The position numbers were made by a program, and so were the translations under genes. A stretch of DNA of 64,000 bases, from assembly GCA_016718565.1 (NCBI GenBank), contig JADKCZ010000001.1:62001-126000 (forward strand), given 5' to 3'. Of this stretch, positions 59,885 to 64,000 are shown in pieces. The notes under the pieces are model-generated. The model was not told the origin of the DNA, made no database searches, and saw nothing but the letters and a program-made list of their open reading frames with translations. Source of the stretch: Anaeromyxobacter sp. (GTDB lineage: Bacteria; Myxococcota; Myxococcia; Myxococcales; Anaeromyxobacteraceae). The first letter of the stretch is position 1. Each line of letters opens with the position of its first letter.

Positions 59885-60943
59885 TCAGCCAGCGAGCCGC
59901 TCGCCCGTGGTGGCGAGCGCCTGGAAGGTGCTCATGCTCCGGATCTGGTCGAGCGAGATGCGGACGAACATGGTGCCGGCCTTGAAGTCGGGGAGCGGCG
60001 CCGGCGCCTGGCCGGCGGCCAGCTGCACGGTGGCGTAGGGCAGGTTCTGGCCGGCGCCGGCGGCGAGGTAGACCCAGGCCGGGAAGCGCGGGTTGACCTC
60101 GATGAGGAAGTACCTCCCCTCCGGGGTCCGCATCACCTCGACCTCGCAGGGGCCGCGCCAGCGGGTGGCGGCCATGAACTTGCGGGTCATCTCGATGAGG
60201 TGGGGGTCGTTGACCGCGACGCCGGCCCAGCCCTTGCCCTTGTCGGTGAGGGACATCTTCTTCATGGGCACCGCGCCCACCAGGCCGCCCAGGCCGTCGC
60301 CCACCGCCACCACGTCGTACTCCTCGCCGGCGTGGAACTTCTGGGCGATCACCGGGAGGCCCCACTTCGCCACCGTGGCGTGGAAGGAGCCGAGCGCCTC
60401 GTCGAGCGAGGCGACGTGGTGGGCGCCGTAGAAGATCCCCTTGAGCATGAACGGGTAGCTGACCCGCTCGTGGACGGTGTGGAGCTCGCGGACGTCGGAG
60501 AGCACCTGCGAGGCCGGCACCTCGATGCCGGCCTTCGCGCCGAGCTCGGCCAGCCGGACCTTGGAGCGCAGCTCGAACTGCTCGCGGGTGGGCAGGTACA
60601 TGCTGATGCCGAGCGCCCGCAGCTCCTCCTCGAGGGCGATGAAGGAGGGCAGCTCCGAGTCGAGCGTGGGGATGATGACGTCGAGGTGGAACCTGGAGTG
60701 GACGTAGCGGATCCGCTCGCGGAGCGCGTCGATGCCCTGGCTCGGGTAGGGGATGAGGAAGGCGCCGGCCAGGCCGAGCTCCTCGCTGTAGAGGCCGGGG
60801 TCGAGGGTGTCGTAGGCCAGGCCGATGAGCCGCCCCGAGAAGCGGGGCTCGTGGCGGATGGAGCGGAGGACGGCGACGCCGGGGCCGGGGTTGTCGGTGG
60901 CGTTGAGCCCTGTGACGGCGATGGTGAGGTCGTGCCTGGACAT
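59885..60943 (-). CDS. ATP-grasp family ligase
   Basis: The 352-residue protein starts MSRHDLTIAVTGLNATDNPG, an N-terminal nucleotide-type fold (GxNATDNPGPG). Its ATP-grasp core has PFMLKGIFYGAH, then EEYDVVAVGDG, and the metal site FLIEVNPRFPAWVYLAAGAG. This resembles carbamoyl-phosphate-synthase-like and PylC-like ligases that join an amino acid to a carboxylate. It starts 23 nt after the PqqD-like gene, with GGAG upstream. Its product may be the substrate of the neighbouring decarboxylase, which is inference. Confidence 0.85.
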   Translation of the reverse strand: MSRHDLTIAVTGLNATDNPGPGVAVLRSIRHEPRFSGRLIGLAYDTLDPGLYSEELGLAGAFLIPYPSQGIDALRERIRYVHSRFHLDVIIPTLDSELPSFIALEEELRALGISMYLPTREQFELRSKVRLAELGAKAGIEVPASQVLSDVRELHTVHERVSYPFMLKGIFYGAHHVASLDEALGSFHATVAKWGLPVIAQKFHAGEEYDVVAVGDGLGGLVGAVPMKKMSLTDKGKGWAGVAVNDPHLIEMTRKFMAATRWRGPCEVEVMRTPEGRYFLIEVNPRFPAWVYLAAGAGQNLPYATVQLAAGQAPAPLPDFKAGTMFVRISLDQIRSMSTFQALATTGERLAG

Positions 60944-60966
60944 GGGGGCGCTCCGGTGAGGGGTGG

Positions 60967-61236
60967 CTAGGGGCGCTCTTCGGCGGGGAGCAGCCCGCTC
61001 TCGCGGAGCTGCTCCAGGAACTCGCGGACGTCGCGGAGCGGGTCGTCGCCGGGCCCGGTCTGGTAGCCAGCCTCGAGGGCCTGGCGGATGGCCGGCTCGG
61101 TGAGCCCGCCCCGCAGCCGCTCGAGGATGAACCGGCCCGTCTGGTTCAGGCTGAAGGTGAGCCCCGTGTAGGGGTCGAAGAGGAAGCCACTCTCGCTGAC
61201 GGCGAGGTCCTTGAGGCGCTGCGTCCGGTCGGTCAC
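60967..61236 (-). CDS. PqqD-like protein (RiPP recognition element fold)
   Basis: The 89-residue protein from GTG 61236 matches the PqqD pattern: VSESGFLFDPYTGLTFSLNQ, then TGRFILERLRGGLT and a C-terminal helix VREFLEQLRESGLL. PqqD domains bind leader peptides or carrier segments for modifying enzymes. No precursor peptide is visible next to it, so its partner is unknown. It is the first gene of the ATP-grasp/decarboxylase operon, 70 nt from the ECF-type promoter site. Confidence 0.85.
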   Translation of the reverse strand: MTDRTQRLKDLAVSESGFLFDPYTGLTFSLNQTGRFILERLRGGLTEPAIRQALEAGYQTGPGDDPLRDVREFLEQLRESGLLPAEERP

Positions 61237-61305
61237 GGTGGTTCACCTTTGGTCGGAGGCGGCGCCTGCGCGCCTTCCCCGACGCTGAGGAGGATGGAGC
61301 CCGGT

Positions 61306-61331
61306 AGGTCTCGGAGGCGGCCAGACCGTTA
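61306..61331 (-). promoter_or_regulatory. ECF-type promoter motif before the PqqD operon
   Basis: On the minus strand TAACGG (61331-61326), 15 bp, GACCT (61310-61306). It lies back to back with the site for the sigma gene. Confidence 0.65.
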
Positions 61332-61356
61332 GTCACGGGTGCCGATGGCCAGCGGC

Positions 61357-61382
61357 TAACGCTCGAGCGGGGTGCCGGACCT
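61357..61382 (+). promoter_or_regulatory. ECF-type promoter motif before the sigma gene
   Basis: TAACGC (61357-61362), 15 bp, GACCT (61378-61382). Same core and spacing as the two minus-strand copies. This implies autoregulation. The transcript would start near 61390, which disfavours the in-frame ATG at 61394. Confidence 0.6.
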
Positions 61383-61492
61383 GACTGCCACCGATGGCGA
61401 ACTCATCCGCGACCACCTGCCCTGGACTGCAGCCCATCCCATTTGGGGCCTGGGCTAACACCTGGCGCAGGCCCGGGCTCTCCTCTCACGCG

Positions 61493-62047
61493 GTGACCTC
61501 GGAGCCCTCCGACAGCGACCTGGTGGTGCGGGCACGGCGCGGCGACGCGACGGCCATGGAGGCGCTCGCCCACCGCTACCTCCGGGCCAGCTACGCCGTG
61601 GCGCTCTCGGTCCTCCGCCACCCGGCCGACGCGGAGGACGCCTCGCAGGAGGCCCTCCTCACGGCGCTGCGCAGCCTCGACCAGTGCCGCGACCCCGCCC
61701 GCTTTGCGGCGTGGCTGTTCCAGAGCGTCCGCCACCGGGCGCTCAAGCAGGTCTCCCACCGCCGGCTCCGCGTCCGGCACGCCGACGAGGCCGAGCGCGG
61801 CGCGGTGGTGGAGGCCGACGCCGAGCGGGTGGTGCTGCGGCAGCGGCTCCTCTCCGCCCTGGAGCGGCTCTCACCGACCCAGCGCGAGGTGGTGCTGCTC
61901 CACGACCTGGAGGGCTGGACCCACCCGGAGATCGCCGTCGCGCTCGAGCTCTCCGAGGTGATGTCGCGCCAGCACCTCTTCGTCGCCCGCCGCGCCATGC
62001 GCGAGGACCTCGCCAACCCGTCCACGGAGGACGCCGACCATGGATGA
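61493..62047 (+). CDS. ECF-type RNA polymerase sigma factor
   Basis: The 184-residue protein has sigma region 2 (SDSDLVVRARRGDATAMEAL, then HPADAEDASQEALLTALRSL) and region 4 with the HTH (LSPTQREVVLLHDLEGWTHP, EIAVALELSEV). It lacks regions 1 and 3, as ECF sigmas do. The start is uncertain: GTG 61493 fits the protein family, while ATG 61394 would lie right at the predicted transcript start. Its last codons overlap the anti-sigma candidate gene by 8 nt. It probably acts on the three TAACG-N15-GACCT sites. Confidence 0.88.
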   Translation: MTSEPSDSDLVVRARRGDATAMEALAHRYLRASYAVALSVLRHPADAEDASQEALLTALRSLDQCRDPARFAAWLFQSVRHRALKQVSHRRLRVRHADEAERGAVVEADAERVVLRQRLLSALERLSPTQREVVLLHDLEGWTHPEIAVALELSEVMSRQHLFVARRAMREDLANPSTEDADHG

Positions 62048-62375
62048 CCAGCCCCTCGACCTCTCGGCGCTCGACCGCCACGGCGATCCGCAGCGCTACC
62101 GGCGGCAGGTGGCCGCCCTCGCCGCCGCGGCGCTGAGGCCCGCGCCGCACCCCTTCCTCCAGGAGTTCACCCGCTGGAGCCGGGGCGCGGTGGCCGTGGC
62201 CGCCATCCTGGCGCTGGTCACCTGGCTGCCGGTCTGGTCCTCGGATAGCCCCCCCCAGGCCACCGCCTCCAGCGCGGTGGACCCGGTCCTCCAGGTGGCC
62301 GCCTGGGCGCAGGCCGGCGCCATCCCGACCGACGCCAACCTGCTCGCCCTGTCCGGAGCTCCCGATGCCCGCTGA
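62040..62375 (+). CDS. Probable membrane anti-sigma factor
   Basis: The 111-residue protein has a helical cytosolic N-terminal part (MDDQPLDLSALDRHGDPQRY), one membrane helix (about 50-66, AVAVAAILALVTWLPVW) and a short periplasmic tail. Size, topology and coupling to the sigma gene by an 8-nt overlap fit a small anti-sigma factor such as CnrY. There is no zinc-type HxxxCxxC motif. Function inferred from position. Confidence 0.65.
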   Translation: MDDQPLDLSALDRHGDPQRYRRQVAALAAAALRPAPHPFLQEFTRWSRGAVAVAAILALVTWLPVWSSDSPPQATASSAVDPVLQVAAWAQAGAIPTDANLLALSGAPDAR

Positions 62376-62793
62376 CGCCACCACCCGCAAGCTCCGCCTC
62401 TGGACCGGCCTCGCCGTCGTCGCCATCTTCCTCGCCGGCGCGGCCACCGGCGCTGGGGCCGTCCACCTGTTCCGGCCTGGTGGACCGTTCGGGCCACCCG
62501 GCCACGGTGCCGGGCTCTTCCCGCCCGCTGGCGCCCCACTCCCTCCGGGGCTCCGGGAGCTCGAGCTCACGGCCGAGCAGGAGAAGACCGCCCGGGCGCT
62601 GATGGACAGGTTCCGCCCCGAGATGGAGGCCGTCCTCAAGGAGACCTTCCCCAGGTTCGAGGCCATCCGTCACCGCTACGAGGCGGAGCTTCGCCCGTCG
62701 CTCACCGAGACGCAGGCGAGGAAGCTGGACGCCCACCGGCCCGGGCCGGCTCCGGGGCAGGGCGGGCCGCCGGCGGGCGCTCCACCCCGTTGA
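62365..62793 (+). CDS. Periplasmic Spy/CnrX-like sensor protein
   Basis: The 142-residue protein has an N-terminal membrane anchor (about 12-32, LAVVAIFLAGAATGAGA), a Gly/Pro-rich linker with one histidine (GHGAG), and a four-helix periplasmic domain with the LTxxQ-type motif LELTAEQEKTA at about 70 and LTETQARKLDAH at about 115. This is the pattern of Spy/CpxP/CnrX proteins. It overlaps the anti-sigma gene by 11 nt, giving a sigma/anti-sigma/sensor unit like cnrYXH. Confidence 0.75.
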   Translation: MPADATTRKLRLWTGLAVVAIFLAGAATGAGAVHLFRPGGPFGPPGHGAGLFPPAGAPLPPGLRELELTAEQEKTARALMDRFRPEMEAVLKETFPRFEAIRHRYEAELRPSLTETQARKLDAHRPGPAPGQGGPPAGAPPR

Positions 62794-63262
62794 TCGAGGG
62801 CAGCCCGCTCACGGCCTCAGCCGGCCTGGCATCTCGTACGGCACCGTGCCCCCGCCAGGCCTACGACGGTGTGCGTGCGCTCACCGGCCCCCACCCGGCC
62901 GCCAGGTGAAGGTGAGACCGAACCAGGGCGCACCAGGGTCGGCCATCGCGCTGAGGGCACCGCCGCGCCCGTCCTTCACCAGCAGCCTCCGCAGTGCGAG
63001 GCCCCGTCCCAGCGAGGCCCCGTCCCAGAGAAGTTGTCGTGGCGCACCCGGCACGCCCGCGTACACCGAACGTATCGTGCGCCGGGAGGCCACCGACCAA
63101 CCGGGGCGCGGCTCCTCAGGCCACCATGCGGCGGCGAAGCGGGTCCTCGCTCGACCGATTCCCGTTGGAGCCTCCGCCGTTGGCGGGGCTGCGCCAGCAC
63201 CACCAGGCGAGGCGCAGCGGCGCTTCGCCTCATGATGCTGTGCAGGTCCGGAACCTGGACCG
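62794..63262. other. Spacer with no firm gene
   Basis: About 470 bp. A 70-residue minus-strand frame (62881-63093) ends WFGLTFTWRP, like the C-terminus of an outer-membrane barrel, but has no start or domain support and may be a remnant. A 16-bp direct repeat (CGAGGCCCCGTCCCAG twice) lies near 63000-63030. Confidence 0.4.
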
Positions 63263-64000
63263 TCAGGCGCTCGATGCGCAGGCCACCCCGCACCACTGGC
63301 GCATCCCGTAGGTCCCGTCCGGGAAGACCACCTCCCGCGCGCCGGCCTTGAAGGAGCTCCAGGCCTCTCGGTACTCCGCCAGGAAGGCCTTGAGCCGCCC
63401 GATGGCCTCCAGGCGCTTCCACTTGTCCCGGCTGGCCACGCGCGGCTTCAGTCCCCGCCGCGGCTCGCCGGGCGCCGGCCTCGCGAACGGGCTCTGGGCG
63501 AGCACCTTTCGCGCCCCCCATGAACGACCGTCCCGCCTCGGCCAGCTCACGGGCGGCGCGGTCCTCACGCTCGGTGAGCGCAACGGCGAGGCGTCGCCGC
63601 AGCGCCTCGACCGATCCGAGTCCCTTCGGGCAGACCAGCTTGAGCGGCGCGGTCCTGGGCGCTGGTCCTTCCTTGCGGAAGTAGTGGTCGGGGCGCCTCA
63701 CCTCTCGCGCACCGGCCCCGACCGTCGAGGGCGCCGACCACAGCCCGGGCCACTCCGCCCCTCGCCGCACCAGGCCGGCCGCCACGGGGTTCGCCAGCAC
63801 GTAGGCCATCTTGTCGAGCACGTCCTCGGCGGACTGCAGCGCCACGGCGCTGTAGGACCCGGGCGCCCAGAAGGACTCCCACCGCCCGAGCGCCGCGTTG
63901 AGCGCCCGCGCCACCGTGGAGCCCAGGTCCCGCTGGAACTCCGGCAGCAGGCCGCGCGGGTCGGTGAGGACGCAGTGCCAGTGGTTCGAGAGGACCACGT
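63263..64000 (-). pseudogene. RAYT/IS200-type transposase, frameshifted, 5' end outside window
   Basis: The visible part begins inside the HUH-type domain: VLSNHWHCVLTDPRG gives the HxH metal motif of Y1 (REP-associated) transposases, and YVLANPVAAGLV is a family hallmark. The N-terminus is beyond 64000. At a 6-G run near 63515 (minus strand, after GRSFM) the frame changes. With one G fewer the protein reads MGARKVLAQSPFARPAPGEP and continues to the stop at 63263. Probably inactive unless the indel is a sequencing error. Confidence 0.7.

Noticed and set aside
60944..61236. A RiPP precursor gene next to the PqqD-like gene
   Set aside because: The gaps around it are 23 nt and a promoter region; I found no short Cys/Ser-rich frame with a ribosome site.
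62881..63093. An outer-membrane protein gene
   Set aside because: Only a barrel-like last strand is suggested; no signal peptide, start site or upstream frame supports a complete gene.

Overview
Very GC-rich bacterial chromosome from a myxobacterium-type deltaproteobacterium (Myxococcota), most like Anaeromyxobacter. I infer this from the dnaA-dnaN-recF-gyrB core, the split ATP synthase clusters, a bactofilin next to parAB, the DUF4215-type cysteine repeats and the absence of AT-rich spacers. The window contains the replication-origin neighbourhood and one tRNA-borne genomic island.

Layout. 0-2.2 kb: F0 ATP synthase genes (atpZ-like, atpI-like, atpB, atpE, minus strand). 2.2-7.3 kb: gyrA, a TPR lipoprotein and hemL, coupled by 4-nt overlaps. 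7.4-8.7 kb: a receiver-histidine kinase. 8.8-13.8 kb: F1 genes atpH-A-G-D-C. 13.8-14.3 kb: a small heat-shock protein. 14.4-21.4 kb (minus): rpmH-rnpA-yidD-yidC-jag-small ORF-rsmG, a noncoding stretch with four parS sites, then parA-parB-bactofilin. 21.4-28.1 kb (plus): dnaA, dnaN, recF, gyrB. 28-33 kb: a FabH-like synthase, tRNA-Gln, an archaemetzincin, a cysteine-cluster protein, an unusual SDR protein and a Spy/CnrX-like protein. 33.1-33.6 kb: REP-like palindromes around a 14-bp minisatellite. 33.6-37.8 kb: membrane Fe-S oxidoreductase, proline-rich lipoprotein, RimK-like ligase. 37.9-42.5 kb: ileS-lspA-lgt. 42.5-44.2 kb: two poorly characterised genes.

44.3-52.9 kb is an integrated island. 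A tyrosine integrase sits against tRNA-Phe, and the 49 bp of the tRNA 3' part are repeated perfectly at the far end. Cargo includes an HTH protein, unknown genes, a strongly structured RNA before an HNH nuclease, a MntA-HepT toxin-antitoxin pair, a frameshifted gene, a sigma-like regulator and a pectinacetylesterase/Notum-like lipoprotein.

53-62.8 kb looks like one regulon. An ECF sigma factor, a membrane anti-sigma candidate and a CnrX/Spy-like periplasmic protein lie divergent from a PqqD-like / ATP-grasp / PLP decarboxylase / urea-transporter-M23 fusion operon. Beyond it are a TPR protein and a four-domain DUF1566 lipoprotein. The same promoter-like motif (TAACG[G/C]-N15-GACCT) lies before the sigma gene, before the PqqD operon and before the DUF1566 gene. 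This is my best candidate for an undescribed system. The right edge holds a frameshifted RAYT-type transposase running off the window.
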